The notes: generated from the letters alone by a model not told the origin. 43,540 bases of DNA from Paraliobacillus sp044383835 (GCF_044383835.1 NZ_JBISEP010000027.1:1-43540), one strand, 5' to 3'. Shown: positions 34,246 to 43,423, numbered from the stretch's first letter. Numbers and translations: made by a program.

Positions 34246-34530
34246 ATGACTTTAAATGCTTATAATCAATTAAATCTCTTATCTGATTTGTTAAGTGAAC
34301 AGGCAGAAGATTGTTGTGGCAGTATTTCTGAATACCAACAAATCAAACGTTTAGTTCAATCATTGATGGCAAATGAAGCCGTTGATGATGAGTATTTAAT
34401 GCAAGTATTACCAGAAATATACAACTATGGTCGTCAAGGTGAAATTGCTCAAAATTTAGAGCAGCACATCTCAACTAACCAAGAGAACATCAACACTTGG
34501 CTACAGCATATTCCTACTTCTTATAACTAA
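34246..34530 (+). CDS. ytzH: YtzH family protein
   Basis: A 94-residue helical soluble protein matching YtzH of B. subtilis in size and position (between trmB and ytmP). It has a Cys-Cys pair (AEDCCGSIS) near residue 25 and an acidic middle. No function is known. AAGGCGG lies 10 bases before the ATG. Its last 17 bases overlap the 3' end of ytmP on the other strand. Confidence 0.8.
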   Translation: MTLNAYNQLNLLSDLLSEQAEDCCGSISEYQQIKRLVQSLMANEAVDDEYLMQVLPEIYNYGRQGEIAQNLEQHISTNQENINTWLQHIPTSYN

Positions 34531-35326
34531 CCGCACGATTAAGAAGTCGCTCAAGCTCTTCTAGTTGCTTAGCGGCTTCTGATACTTTATTCGCTCTATA
34601 ATTGTTTATATATACGTCTAACACTTCTATAATCATATACCAATGCATACGAATAAAAAGGTTATTTTCATTTACAATGCCATAATTATAAAGCCACTGC
34701 TCCCAATCTGATTCAGGTATATACCAATGCAACAACATTCCTAAATCTAAGGCAGGATCACCGATTTGCGCATTATCCCAATCAATTAAATACAATTGTC
34801 CAACATCTGAAACTAACCAATTATTATGATTCAAATCACAATGACATACCATTTTTTTAATGTGAAATAAATGTTTCATATTGTTAGTTAAGTATGATAA
34901 GGATTGATGAATAATCAAAGGAACCACATTTTGTGAAATCTCTGCTATTTTTTTCGCTACATTATTATACATAATAGTAGGATCAATTGGTTTTTTTCCC
35001 ATTCTAGTCAACATATCTAATAATTCTGTTGAATGATGGATGGTGCTTAACAAGTTTGCTACTGTAGGGTGTTGCATTTCTTCTGGATTTAACTCTTTTC
35101 CTTCAAGCCATTCTTGTGCTGTAATTACATCTCCATTTTCCAAGCGTTTTGTCCAGACCAGTTTCGGAACAATGCCTTGTGCAGATAAAACCGCTAGAAA
35201 TGGTGAAGAATTACGTTTAAGAAAAAGACGCTTATTCTCATTTTGTGCATAATATGCCTCGCCAGTAGATCCGCCAGCTGAAGCAATAATCCATTCTTCT
35301 CCAAGAATATCGTACACGTCTTTCAC
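34514..35326 (-). CDS. ytmP: YtmP, choline/aminoglycoside kinase-fold protein
   Basis: A 270-residue cytosolic protein of the APH/choline-kinase fold. The catalytic loop is CHCDLNHNNW (Asp as base, near residue 163) and the metal-binding DFG-like motif is LIDWDNAQIGDPALDLG. The N-lobe contains a nucleotide-binding GGSTGEAY loop and a Lys near residue 38. It probably phosphorylates a small molecule; the substrate is unknown. The start is uncertain: GTG at 35326 or a GTG three codons in, both near GGTAGG. Confidence 0.85.
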   Translation of the reverse strand: MKDVYDILGEEWIIASAGGSTGEAYYAQNENKRLFLKRNSSPFLAVLSAQGIVPKLVWTKRLENGDVITAQEWLEGKELNPEEMQHPTVANLLSTIHHSTELLDMLTRMGKKPIDPTIMYNNVAKKIAEISQNVVPLIIHQSLSYLTNNMKHLFHIKKMVCHCDLNHNNWLVSDVGQLYLIDWDNAQIGDPALDLGMLLHWYIPESDWEQWLYNYGIVNENNLFIRMHWYMIIEVLDVYINNYRANKVSEAAKQLEELERLLNRAVSYKK

Positions 35327-35420
35327 CTACCATTCTCTTCATTCTTTTCTTCACGTTCAAAAAAAGACGTTAATTTAAGATTAACTCATATTAGGGGAAA
35401 AGATCAAGAACTAAATATAT

Positions 35421-36338
35421 TTAATGCGCAGAAAAATCATCCATTTCTTGACGTTCCCATTCTGGACGTTGTATAGAAACTGTATCACAATGTTGCAATA
35501 TCGCTTCTGCAATTTTAAGCTGATTATACTTTAAAGGAGAAATTAATTCCCTTTGATCTTTCAACCACTGTTGGTGTTGTTCCACACCAATAATTTTTGT
35601 TAAATAGGGCTCGCTTTTATATTCAATCACATTAGTTCTAGATAATACTATCTTTCGAAATGGAATCGTTTGATTCATTGTTGCTAAAATACTTTTAATT
35701 ACTGTCTCTGTTCTTTTTAATGAAAGGATTGGGCTTAAAAATTTCGTTTGTATAGCATTTTCTTCTGTATACCATGTACGATCATCACCAACAATGATTT
35801 TATATGATGAGGGTCGTTCAATTATTGTGATAATATCAATGCCAATTGGTGTGATTAAAATAATTTCACCATCAATGGAAGCATTTTTAAATTGAAATAC
35901 CGGATTATACAACAGCAAGAAAGTATCAGGAAATCGTTGTAAAAAATAGCGCAAAGTTAAATTTTCATAATAAATCCGATCTAAAAATGACATTTCATTC
36001 ATCGTAGTTGACGCCCACTTTAATTGAAAAGGCAGTAATGTATCTAGAAAGTACTGTTTTAAATCATCTTTCGTCTTAGGCAATGCAAACGAATCATCTT
36101 CAGGTTCTAAATCATCTTCTTTCCCTTGGAAAATTTTCCTCCATTTGGGCATAGAAGCTTGTTCCCCCTCTTTTTCACCCACTATTTCATTGTTTAATCC
36201 TGCTTCTTTCTGGAATTCCCATGTTTGAATTAATTTTTTCCAATTTTCCTGTTTCAAACGAATAAACTGCCCTGGATAATGGAATGGATCTTTTTCATAT
36301 CGAGAAATATAATTTTCCAATTTAATTAATTGTGCCAT
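35421..36338 (-). CDS. ytlQ: NERD-domain (nuclease-related) protein, YtlQ-like
   Basis: A 305-residue soluble protein in the place and size range of B. subtilis YtlQ. A segment at about residues 135-230 reads as an alpha/beta NERD-type core (LLYNPVFQFKNASIDGEIILITPIGIDIITI) and a later block continues with FRKIVLSRTNVIEYK. NERD domains are restriction-endonuclease-like, but the catalytic residues were not identified here. No membrane segment. Between ytmP and thpR on the same strand. The gene symbol is assigned by synteny and only tentative. Confidence 0.7.
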   Translation of the reverse strand: MAQLIKLENYISRYEKDPFHYPGQFIRLKQENWKKLIQTWEFQKEAGLNNEIVGEKEGEQASMPKWRKIFQGKEDDLEPEDDSFALPKTKDDLKQYFLDTLLPFQLKWASTTMNEMSFLDRIYYENLTLRYFLQRFPDTFLLLYNPVFQFKNASIDGEIILITPIGIDIITIIERPSSYKIIVGDDRTWYTEENAIQTKFLSPILSLKRTETVIKSILATMNQTIPFRKIVLSRTNVIEYKSEPYLTKIIGVEQHQQWLKDQRELISPLKYNQLKIAEAILQHCDTVSIQRPEWERQEMDDFSAH

Positions 36339-36395
36339 ACATACACCGCCTCTATTTTACTAGAAAGGAAATAGTTAACATGATTATTCATTTAA

Positions 36396-36968
36396 TTACA
36401 ACAACTTAAATTTTTGAATAGATTTGTACATCGGTTTTTCATTTGGTTCAATTTGATAGAGTTTAAACGTATCAACTGTTAATAATTGCTTCTCATTTAT
36501 TTGTTTATTCATTCGATTCCAATCTTGTTGATCTAGATGACCTGTTCTCCATTTTTTAACTAAAGTAATATGTGGCTGATAGAATTTGTTTTCTTTTGGA
36601 AAACCAATTTTTTCTGTTATCGATTCGATTTGTTGAAACAAATCAATTAAATGATTATTTAGAGCTACCCGTAACCATAAAACTCTTGGTTGGGTTGGCG
36701 AGCCGAAATGACCTATTGATCCAATAGAAAGATGAAATGATTCATTATTTTTTAATTGTTGTAATTGATTAATCATTCTCTGTTTCTTTTGTATAGAAGC
36801 AGGTCCTAAAAATTTTATTGTAATATGAAAATCAGCAAAATCAACATGGTGTTTATACGAAAGTTTACTAAGTTGAAGTAATTGTTGTTGCTGCTCTTTC
36901 ACCCATAATTTCAATTGGTCTGGAATAGAAATAGCTAAAAAATAATGCGAATCATACACCATCATCAA
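36396..36968 (-). CDS. thpR: RNA 2',3'-cyclic phosphodiesterase (YtlP/ThpR)
   Basis: It belongs to the 2H phosphoesterase family and opens 2',3'-cyclic phosphates to 2'-phosphate; homologues were first called 2'-5' RNA ligase. The two catalytic HxT motifs are HIT at residues 48-50 (in DFHITIKFLG) and HIT at 133-135 (in QPHITLVKKW). The 190-residue length fits. AGGAGA lies 6 bases before the ATG at 36968. Confidence 0.9.
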   Translation of the reverse strand: MMMVYDSHYFLAISIPDQLKLWVKEQQQQLLQLSKLSYKHHVDFADFHITIKFLGPASIQKKQRMINQLQQLKNNESFHLSIGSIGHFGSPTQPRVLWLRVALNNHLIDLFQQIESITEKIGFPKENKFYQPHITLVKKWRTGHLDQQDWNRMNKQINEKQLLTVDTFKLYQIEPNEKPMYKSIQKFKLL

Positions 36969-36978
36969 TGTCTCCTAA

Positions 36979-38001
36979 TCAATTGTATATGTTATTTTTA
37001 ATTTTTTCTATTGTATGCTTGTCGCAAATCACATATAACTGTGCCTGTTCAGGTAACGGATTGGTTAGTTTGCGATTAATGCTTAAATCATCTCCATCAG
37101 CTACTAATGTAGCACCATGATCTAATAATTCTTCAAAGGCATCTCGATATGTCCTCCATTTACTTGATGAAGGAATATAAAACAAATCTTCTCCATGCGT
37201 TCTTCTTAACAGTTGATTATAAACACTTGATATCCCTTTCCGAAACGCAGAGCGCACAAATAAAGAGGATACCGTTTCAGTTGAGATAATAAATTCATCG
37301 ACATTCATGTAAGTGAAATTCTTCAAGTGTTCTTCATCCATCACTTCAACAATCGTATGTACTTCAGGGGCAATGGATTCAATAGCTGATGCGATTAATA
37401 ATGTTTTTCCATCTGTTAATTGATCGTCTTCAATCATATCATCAGCAAATACTAATACAGATTGAGCTTTATGAATATTTGCCTTCTCTAACGTTACTGT
37501 TTCGGAAGCATTTCCTCGTATATAATGAATATTTTCAGACAAAACCGGCGCTTTTTCTAGATCATCTATCACAACAATTTCAATATCATTTGTCGTATCT
37601 AACATTTCCTTAATTGCAAATGATGCTTTTTTTGACCAGCCAATAATGATATAGTGTCCTTGTTCTTTATACATAATATCCCCCGCTTCTTTTTTACGTC
37701 GAAATGATGCTAAACCATCAACAACTTTTCCAATTACAACTCCTATTAACCCAATGCCAAATATGTATAAGAATATTGCAATTAATCTGCCGCCTAATGT
37801 AATTGGGGAGTAATCACCATACCCCACTGTTGTTACTGTAGTCATTACCCACCAAAATCCATCAAAAACCGTAGGGAAAGTTTCATTTTCTACAACAGAA
37901 ATGAGATAAGAGCTAATTAATACTAATAACACGCTAGTTGAAAAAATAATACTATTTTGAATTTTAATCATTTTTCCAATTATTTTACGTATAACATACA
38001 T
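36979..38001 (-). CDS. Potassium channel with RCK domain (YugO-like)
   Basis: A 340-residue two-membrane-segment K+ channel. Segment 1 is residues about 17-37, the pore loop with filter TVGYGD is at 58-63 and segment 2 is at about 68-92. The cytosolic RCK/TrkA-N domain begins near 110 (HYIIIGWSKKASFAIKEM, VVIDDLEKAP) and would gate the channel with a ligand. A second C-terminal regulatory region follows after residue 225. The ATG at 38001 has GGGAGGGAC upstream. It is 11 bases upstream of thpR on the same strand. Confidence 0.9.
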   Translation of the reverse strand: MYVIRKIIGKMIKIQNSIIFSTSVLLVLISSYLISVVENETFPTVFDGFWWVMTTVTTVGYGDYSPITLGGRLIAIFLYIFGIGLIGVVIGKVVDGLASFRRKKEAGDIMYKEQGHYIIIGWSKKASFAIKEMLDTTNDIEIVVIDDLEKAPVLSENIHYIRGNASETVTLEKANIHKAQSVLVFADDMIEDDQLTDGKTLLIASAIESIAPEVHTIVEVMDEEHLKNFTYMNVDEFIISTETVSSLFVRSAFRKGISSVYNQLLRRTHGEDLFYIPSSSKWRTYRDAFEELLDHGATLVADGDDLSINRKLTNPLPEQAQLYVICDKHTIEKIKNNIYN

Positions 38002-38145
38002 AGAAGAGTCCCTCCCTTGCAAAATGTTAAAAAATTATTACATCTATTTTATGACTAGTCATATTTCTTAAAAAAGTGTAAAATGTAGATAACTTCAAGA
38101 TTCAGCATCACCACAAGTTATATGACATCATTAAGGAGTGGTTTT

Positions 38146-38364
38146 TTGAATCAATCAACAACCCGCATGCTCACACGTGTAAAGGCAATGTACTTATTTA
38201 TTAGAGAAAACGGGCCTGTATCGACATTAGAAATTGCCGAAGAATTTGGCATTACTGATCGTACAGTCCAAAGAGACCTAAATGTGTTAGAGTATAACGG
38301 CCTAGTTAAGAGTCCGAGTCGGGGAAGGTGGAAAGTTACCAATAAGAAAGTAAAGATTTCTTGA
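38146..38364 (+). CDS. ytzE: YtzE-like DeoR-family HTH protein
   Basis: The start is TTG at 38146, with AAGGAGTGG about 7 bases upstream; the ATG at 38122 is upstream of that site. The 72-residue protein is a stand-alone winged helix-turn-helix of the DeoR type (VSTLEIAEEFGITDRTVQRDL, then YNGLVKSPSRGRWKV) and matches YtzE in size and in position next to ytgP. It lacks the sugar-binding domain of full-length DeoR proteins. Target unknown. Confidence 0.85.
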   Translation: MNQSTTRMLTRVKAMYLFIRENGPVSTLEIAEEFGITDRTVQRDLNVLEYNGLVKSPSRGRWKVTNKKVKIS

Positions 38365-38382
38365 GTTATTTTATATACAATT

Positions 38383-38417
38383 GCTGACTAGTATCAGATC
38401 TGTCAGCTTATTTTTTT
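38383..38417 (+). terminator. Terminator of ytzE
   Basis: GCTGAC and GTCAGC pair around a 13-base loop, then TTATTTTTTT. The T run overlaps the 3' end of the convergent pseudouridine synthase gene. Confidence 0.7.
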
Positions 38418-39130
38418 GCTTCAAGATGTTGAAGATAATGTATTTCTTTCTCATCTAATTCACGATATTCCCCTTTTTCCAGTTGATTATCTAAATACCA
38501 ATCTCCCATCGCCATTCGTTTTAAGTAAATAACAGTTTTATCAACTGCAGCAAACATTCGCTTAACCTGATGATATTTCCCTTCTGTAATCGTAACATAA
38601 ATTTCCGACTCTACATCACTAATAATAATTTCTAATCGTGCTGATTTAGTCACATAACCATCATCTAAACGAACGCCTTGTTTAAAAGTAAGAACATCTT
38701 CTTCTGTTACTTTTCCATCTATTCTAGCATAGTATGTTTTACCAATATCCTTCTTAGGAGACAACAGTTGATGAGCTAACTTCCCATCATTTGTTATTAA
38801 TAACAAGCCTTCTGTATCTTTATCCAATCGACCTACTGGAAAAGGCTCACGTAATTGATCCAATGGTTCCAATAAATCAATAACAGTCTCTTCTCGATTG
38901 TCTTCCGTAGCGGTAATAACCCCTGCTGGTTTGTGAAGCATGAAATATACAAAAGGTTTATATATCACTTGCTCTCCAAAAACAGTAATAAAATCATTAA
39001 TAGGATCTATATGTGTTTTACCATTTTTAATCATACAATTATTATTTTGAACAGCTCCTTGTTTAAGTAGCTGCTTGACCTCTTTTCTACTTCCATACCC
39101 CTCATTTGCTAATAATTTGTCAATCCGCAT
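38408..39130 (-). CDS. rsuA: 16S rRNA pseudouridine synthase (RsuA family)
   Basis: A 240-residue enzyme that isomerises a uridine in rRNA (U516 in E. coli RsuA). The N-terminal S4 domain (residues 1-60, MRIDKLLANEGYGSRKEV) binds RNA. The catalytic motif GRLDKDTEGLLL contains the active Asp103. The B. subtilis counterpart is, I believe, YtzG. Convergent with ytzE; 22 bases downstream of the ytgP stop codon is its start. Confidence 0.9.
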   Translation of the reverse strand: MRIDKLLANEGYGSRKEVKQLLKQGAVQNNNCMIKNGKTHIDPINDFITVFGEQVIYKPFVYFMLHKPAGVITATEDNREETVIDLLEPLDQLREPFPVGRLDKDTEGLLLITNDGKLAHQLLSPKKDIGKTYYARIDGKVTEEDVLTFKQGVRLDDGYVTKSARLEIIISDVESEIYVTITEGKYHQVKRMFAAVDKTVIYLKRMAMGDWYLDNQLEKGEYRELDEKEIHYLQHLEAKK

Positions 39131-39152
39131 GTTTACTTTACCCTTTCTAAAA

Positions 39153-40790
39153 CTATTTTCTCTGAAATAATTTATCTATGATTCGAACTCTTCCACCTAA
39201 TACGCGCTCTAATAATGTTGAGCTATAACTTAAAAATAAGTATAACCCAGCCCCAATAGTTACTGAAACTACAAGTATAAGAATATTTGCCAGTCTACCA
39301 TCCGTATAAGTGATCCAGAAGCCAAGTACCCATTTAGATAAAGCAACTGCTCCCCCCATCAATGTAGTGAAAATTCCAATTAGCATGGTTCTTTTTACTA
39401 ATTGTCGTAATGAAAAGTCAATCGATTTTTTAATTCTCATAATATTTAATAAGACTGTAGTAAATGATGCAAGCATTGTTGAGACGACAGCACCATGTGG
39501 GCCAATCAGATGCATCAATGGTATGATTAATAATCCTTTTAAAAATAATCCGGCAATTAAGCTAGTCACCGCATACCGCTGTTGATTAATCGCTTGTAAA
39601 ATAGATGATGTTACTGTAAACAAGGCGAAAAATAGTGCAGTCGGAGCATACCACCGTAATAATGAACCATTTAGATCGATATATTCCCCCACTCCATAAA
39701 AAGCTCCCCAAATTTCATAGGATAAAATTGACATGCCTACAACTGCTGGAACAATTAACAACATGATTATTTGTAATGACTGATTAATTTGTCCAAATAA
39801 TTGTGCTTTATTTCGATCTACAAATGTTTTTGTTAATGTTGGTAGAGTTGCTAAAGATAATCCTGTAGCTAATGTAATTGGAATCATCACTAATTTATGA
39901 CCATATAAAATAATATTTGATAGCGCACTATCTATAAATGCACTACTTTCATAGCCAATAGATAATAAGGTTCGTTCAAATGTAATCGAGTCTATTTGTT
40001 GATATAAAGGAATAGCTAAACCGACTATTACAAACGGTCCTGCGTAGCGAAATAATTCTTTAATTAATGCACTCGTCTTAATATCGTACGTTTCTACTTG
40101 TTGATGCATGGCACGATCTAAGTAAACTTTTCTTTTTTTCCAATATACAAACAGTACTATCGCTGAAGCAATCGCACCGATAAATGCTGAAAATGTTGCA
40201 AATCCAACCGCCAAGGTAATATACGTATCATTGATAAAATGAATGATAATAAACACAGACCCAAGTAAAAACACAATTCGTACAATTTGCTCAACCACTT
40301 GTGAAATAGCAGTCGGCCCCATTGATTCATGTCCCTGAAAAAAACCTCTAGTAATACTCATCGCTGGAATAACTAATAATGCAAAGCTAATCATTTTAAA
40401 AACCATCGAAACGTCATCTTCCGTTATTCCTTGCGCATTTGTTGGTATGTATAATTTAGCTAATAAATCTGATCCAAAAAACATCGTTAAAAAAGCGATA
40501 AAACCTGTAAATAGCATAAAGCGAAATGCTACCCTATACATTTTTCTACTTGTGTAATAATCACCTAATGAATTGTATTTCGCTACAAATTTTGACACTG
40601 CAAGAGGAATACCTACAGCAGACAAACTAATAAAGATAGTATACGGTCCATAAGCTAAGCCATAAAGCTTTCCACCAGTAGCTCCTACTAAACTTTCAAA
40701 TGGAATCGTATAAATCATCCCGATAAATTTAGAAAAAAACGTTGCTCCTGTTAATAACAACGTCCCCCGTAAAATTGTTGATTTAGACAT
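39153..40790 (-). CDS. ytgP: Lipid II flippase-type membrane protein (YtgP/MurJ, MOP superfamily)
   Basis: A 545-residue membrane protein with about 14 segments. It starts with STILRGTLLLTGATFFSKF and contains RGFFQGHESMGPTAISQVVEQ, the signature of the YtgP/SpoVB-like group of the multidrug/oligosaccharide/polysaccharide flippase superfamily. B. subtilis YtgP is a functional MurJ that flips lipid II. It is divergent from ytfP. Upstream of the start there is no gene for about 170 bases. Confidence 0.92.
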   Translation of the reverse strand: MSKSTILRGTLLLTGATFFSKFIGMIYTIPFESLVGATGGKLYGLAYGPYTIFISLSAVGIPLAVSKFVAKYNSLGDYYTSRKMYRVAFRFMLFTGFIAFLTMFFGSDLLAKLYIPTNAQGITEDDVSMVFKMISFALLVIPAMSITRGFFQGHESMGPTAISQVVEQIVRIVFLLGSVFIIIHFINDTYITLAVGFATFSAFIGAIASAIVLFVYWKKRKVYLDRAMHQQVETYDIKTSALIKELFRYAGPFVIVGLAIPLYQQIDSITFERTLLSIGYESSAFIDSALSNIILYGHKLVMIPITLATGLSLATLPTLTKTFVDRNKAQLFGQINQSLQIIMLLIVPAVVGMSILSYEIWGAFYGVGEYIDLNGSLLRWYAPTALFFALFTVTSSILQAINQQRYAVTSLIAGLFLKGLLIIPLMHLIGPHGAVVSTMLASFTTVLLNIMRIKKSIDFSLRQLVKRTMLIGIFTTLMGGAVALSKWVLGFWITYTDGRLANILILVVSVTIGAGLYLFLSYSSTLLERVLGGRVRIIDKLFQRK

Positions 40791-40968
40791 ATTTTCACCT
40801 TAATCCTTTAATTGATCCAATGATTATTATTTTATCATACATATTTAGTTTTTATATTACATTTTATTATTACATTTTTACTGAAAGTTCACAAATATAT
40901 CTTTTTCATATATGATGAAATATGATTAACACAAAAATAATTACTGTAATATAGGAAGGATGAACATA

Positions 40969-42228
40969 TTGACTTATCAAGTAATCGTTATTGGTGGGGG
41001 GCCATCAGGTCTAATGGCAGCAATAGCTGCTGCTGAACAAGGTGCTTCTACTTTATTAATAGAAAAAGGGGATAAATTAGGAAAAAAACTTGCTATTTCA
41101 GGTGGGGGAAGATGCAACGTTACCAATCGCCTTCCTAAAGACGAATTAATTAAACACATTCCAGGTAATGGTCGATTTTTATATAGTGCACTTTCTATCT
41201 TTAATAATTATGACATCATTGATTTTTTCGAAAACTTAGGTGTTGCTTTAAAAGAAGAAGATCATGGTAGAATGTTTCCAGTCAGTAATCAAGCAAAAGA
41301 TGTAGTCAATGCTTTATTAGATCGCCTTCAAACACTTCATGTGACTGTTCGAAAAAAAACTACTGTAGAAGCAATAAATTACCAAACAAATGATCATATC
41401 ATTATTTTAAACGATGGCGAAAAAATCACAACTAAATCGGTAATTATAGCTGTTGGTGGTAAAGCCGTACCTTACACTGGCTCTACTGGAGATGGATATA
41501 AATGGGCTAAAATGGCTGGACACACGATTACTGATCTATACCCAACAGAAGTACCTTTGCTTTCTAATGAATTGTTTATTAAAAATAAACAATTACAAGG
41601 GTTAGCCTTACGAGATATTGGCTTATCTGTTCTAAATAAAAAAGGAAAGAAAATCATTACGCATAAAATGGACATGCTATTTACACACTTTGGTGTATCA
41701 GGACCTGCAGTGCTACGTTGCTCCCAATACGTTGTGAAAGAATTAAGAAAAGGTGAAACAATTGTACCGATGCAAATTGATTGTTTTCCTAATAAAACAG
41801 AAGAACAACTATTAGAGGAAATAAATCATTCTATTACATCTAATCCGAAAAGAACATTTCATAATGTTGTTAAAGGGATGATTCCAGAAAGATATATATC
41901 ATTTTTATTAGGGAAAAATGATATTTCAGATACAATAAAATGCGCTAATATTTCCTGGGAAATGCGAACGAAATTTGTTCATGATTTAAAATCCTTTACA
42001 TTTAATGTCTATGGGTCACAGCCAATTGAAAAGGCATTTGTAACAGGTGGTGGTGTTTCTATTAAAGAAATCGTTCCTAATTCAATGCAGTCTAAAAAAA
42101 TGAATCGACTATATTTTTGTGGTGAAATTCTAGATATTCATGGCTACACTGGGGGTTACAACATTACTTCTGCTTTAGTAACAGGGCGTATTGCAGGAAT
42201 GAATGCTGCTTGGGAAGCACTTAGTTAA
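40969..42228 (+). CDS. ytfP: NAD(P)/FAD-dependent oxidoreductase, BaiN/HI0933 family (YtfP)
   Basis: The start is TTG at 40969: the ATG at 40960 directly abuts AGGAAGG, leaving no spacing, whereas TTG is 9 bases after it. The 419-residue flavoprotein has the FAD motif VIGGGPSGLMAAIAA at the N-terminus, SGGGRCNVTNR (family signature), a large substrate domain and the C-terminal GEILDIHGYTGGYNITSA that completes the FAD site. The substrate is unknown; bacterial homologues reduce bile-acid intermediates or have unknown roles. Divergent from ytgP. Confidence 0.92.
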   Translation: MTYQVIVIGGGPSGLMAAIAAAEQGASTLLIEKGDKLGKKLAISGGGRCNVTNRLPKDELIKHIPGNGRFLYSALSIFNNYDIIDFFENLGVALKEEDHGRMFPVSNQAKDVVNALLDRLQTLHVTVRKKTTVEAINYQTNDHIIILNDGEKITTKSVIIAVGGKAVPYTGSTGDGYKWAKMAGHTITDLYPTEVPLLSNELFIKNKQLQGLALRDIGLSVLNKKGKKIITHKMDMLFTHFGVSGPAVLRCSQYVVKELRKGETIVPMQIDCFPNKTEEQLLEEINHSITSNPKRTFHNVVKGMIPERYISFLLGKNDISDTIKCANISWEMRTKFVHDLKSFTFNVYGSQPIEKAFVTGGGVSIKEIVPNSMQSKKMNRLYFCGEILDIHGYTGGYNITSALVTGRIAGMNAAWEALS

Positions 42229-42254
42229 AGGAATAATTTAACAAAAAAGTGCTT

Positions 42255-42285
42255 CTAGAAATAAATGAAGATTCAAAATTTCTAG
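42255..42285 (+). terminator. Possible terminator of ytfP
   Basis: CTAGAAAT (42255-42262) and ATTTCTAG (42278-42285) form a perfect stem with a 15-base loop; flanks GTGCTT and TTGCTAC could extend it. No T run follows, so this is a weak call. Confidence 0.35.
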
Positions 42286-42354
42286 TATTGCTACTTATTC
42301 TTGTTTTCTTATTAATCCATTACTAATTAAACTAAATAAATAGTTCTATAGATT

Positions 42355-42864
42355 TTACATCAAATGACATTGGTAAAGCACATAGTCAACTGAAATATTA
42401 TTCGTTCGTAGCCTTGAATCATAGGCTAACATTTCTTGAACAATAGATGCCTCTAATCGTTGATCAAACAAACGATAATAGGTGTAATTGATATAAGGGG
42501 TAGTTCGGTTTCTTTCTTGAGTAACAGCCTCCAATCTATTCGCATATTTAAATTCATCAAAAAAAAGGTGATTTAGGAATGTTTGACAATAATGTTTATA
42601 GGCTTTCACATCTTCATTCATAATACGTTGTATCGTTGTGTCAGATACACTGCAATCTTTTGAAATACTTTTAATCGACTGCTCCTCTACTGTTTTAATT
42701 GGGATATGTGTTTTGGTGTTCCCTGAAATAAAACAATGTGGTTTGCACGAACAAATTGAACATGGTATACCATGATGTTCCCCCATCGTAACGGCATTCT
42801 ACATGATGTGAATATTTTTATCTTGAATACCTAACAGTTTCTTTATATCATTAGACATAGACAT
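42355..42864 (-). pseudogene. ISL3-family transposase, decayed
   Basis: Read on the minus strand from ATG at 42864 (AGGAGG upstream) the frame encodes MSNDIKKLLGIQDKNIHIM, a TAG stop at 42801-42799, then continues without a shift: GEHHGIPCSICSCKPHCF (degenerate zinc-binding CxxC pair), SKDCSVSDTTIQRIM (HTH) and HLFFDEFK with the first catalytic Asp. After that only about 60 residues remain, matching the C-terminal part (YYRLFDQRLEASIVQEML), so the central DDE region of a protein of about 400 residues is deleted. The premature stop plus the internal deletion make it non-functional. Confidence 0.85.
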
Positions 42865-42920
42865 GTGAGTTCCCTCCTAGGATTGGTTTTCGTCTACTTT
42901 TATTCTACAGGGGAACTCAC
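42865..42920 (-). repeat. Inverted repeat / leader hairpin over the ISL3 transposase start
   Basis: GTGAGTTCCC (42865-42874) and GGGAACTCAC (42911-42920) are perfect complements separated by 36 bases. On the minus-strand transcript the 3' arm covers the end of the AGGAGG ribosome binding site and ends directly at the ATG. It may also be part of the element's terminal repeat. Confidence 0.75.
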
Positions 42921-43051
42921 TTGTTTTCTATGTTTAAAAGCAAAATCTATGATGAAAAAATTCTCAAAAACATACATCTAAGGGTAAAAGGCACAGAGCT
43001 GTGTTTTGCAAATCAGATTGTTAGAAGATTGCAATCAGAAAGTGAGAATGC
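42921..43051. other. Stretch without a gene
   Basis: No credible open frame. A short tandem-like pair TTGCAAATCAGA and TTGCAATCAGA lies at 43006 and 43029. AACACAGCTCTGTG is a short palindrome around 42990-43003 (its complement reads CACAGAGCTGTGTT). Confidence 0.4.
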
Positions 43052-43164
43052 TGCAACTTGACACTGAGCCTCTGTAAGCATGAATAATTAGCCAAGAAGC
43101 CGGCTATATAAAGGCTTGGCTAACTTACAAGGGTATCATGCTCACTTCTCCGTATAAAGTTGCA
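43052..43164. repeat. Three-arm nested inverted repeat
   Basis: Three perfect arm pairs are nested: TGCAACTT (43052-43059) with AAGTTGCA (43157-43164), AGCATGA (43077-43083) with TCATGCT (43136-43142), and TTAGCCAAG (43088-43096) with CTTGGCTAA (43115-43123). It would fold into a single stable stem with internal loops in either strand. Candidate structured RNA, terminator or mobile-element end. Confidence 0.7.
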
Positions 43165-43204
43165 ACACCTTAATCTCATTGCAATATTCATAACTTTTAC
43201 TTTG

Positions 43205-43345
43205 CATTAAACAAGAGCGGGAGAAATAGGCGAGACTCCTCGAAAATATAGGACCATTTTCTTCGTCCAACGCGTTGCTGCCGTAGCATTCTTTGTTCTG
43301 CAGGAACAGCACGAGCTGAAGATCCTCTTGATAAAAATGTAATAA
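43205..43345. repeat. Degenerate Bacillaceae-type intergenic repeat (candidate)
   Basis: GCGGGAG, GGCGAGACTCC, a 15-base palindrome TGTTCTGCAGGAACA and AGCACGAGCTGAAGATCC resemble pieces of the GACTCCTGCGGGA-type repeats often seen between genes in Bacillaceae. Open frames in this stretch are not gene-like. Low-confidence match from memory only. Confidence 0.3.
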
Positions 43346-43423
43346 AAGAGATGGTGGAGTGAAAACCATACCACCACATTTGACAGAGAACCAAAGTTCA
43401 GTAACGTCATTTATTGTACAACC

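Noticed and set aside
43142..43410. Minus-strand open frames of 65-75 residues before the 5S rRNA
   Set aside because: Three overlapping frames compete, none has a ribosome binding site or recognisable domain, and the DNA looks like an intergenic repeat.
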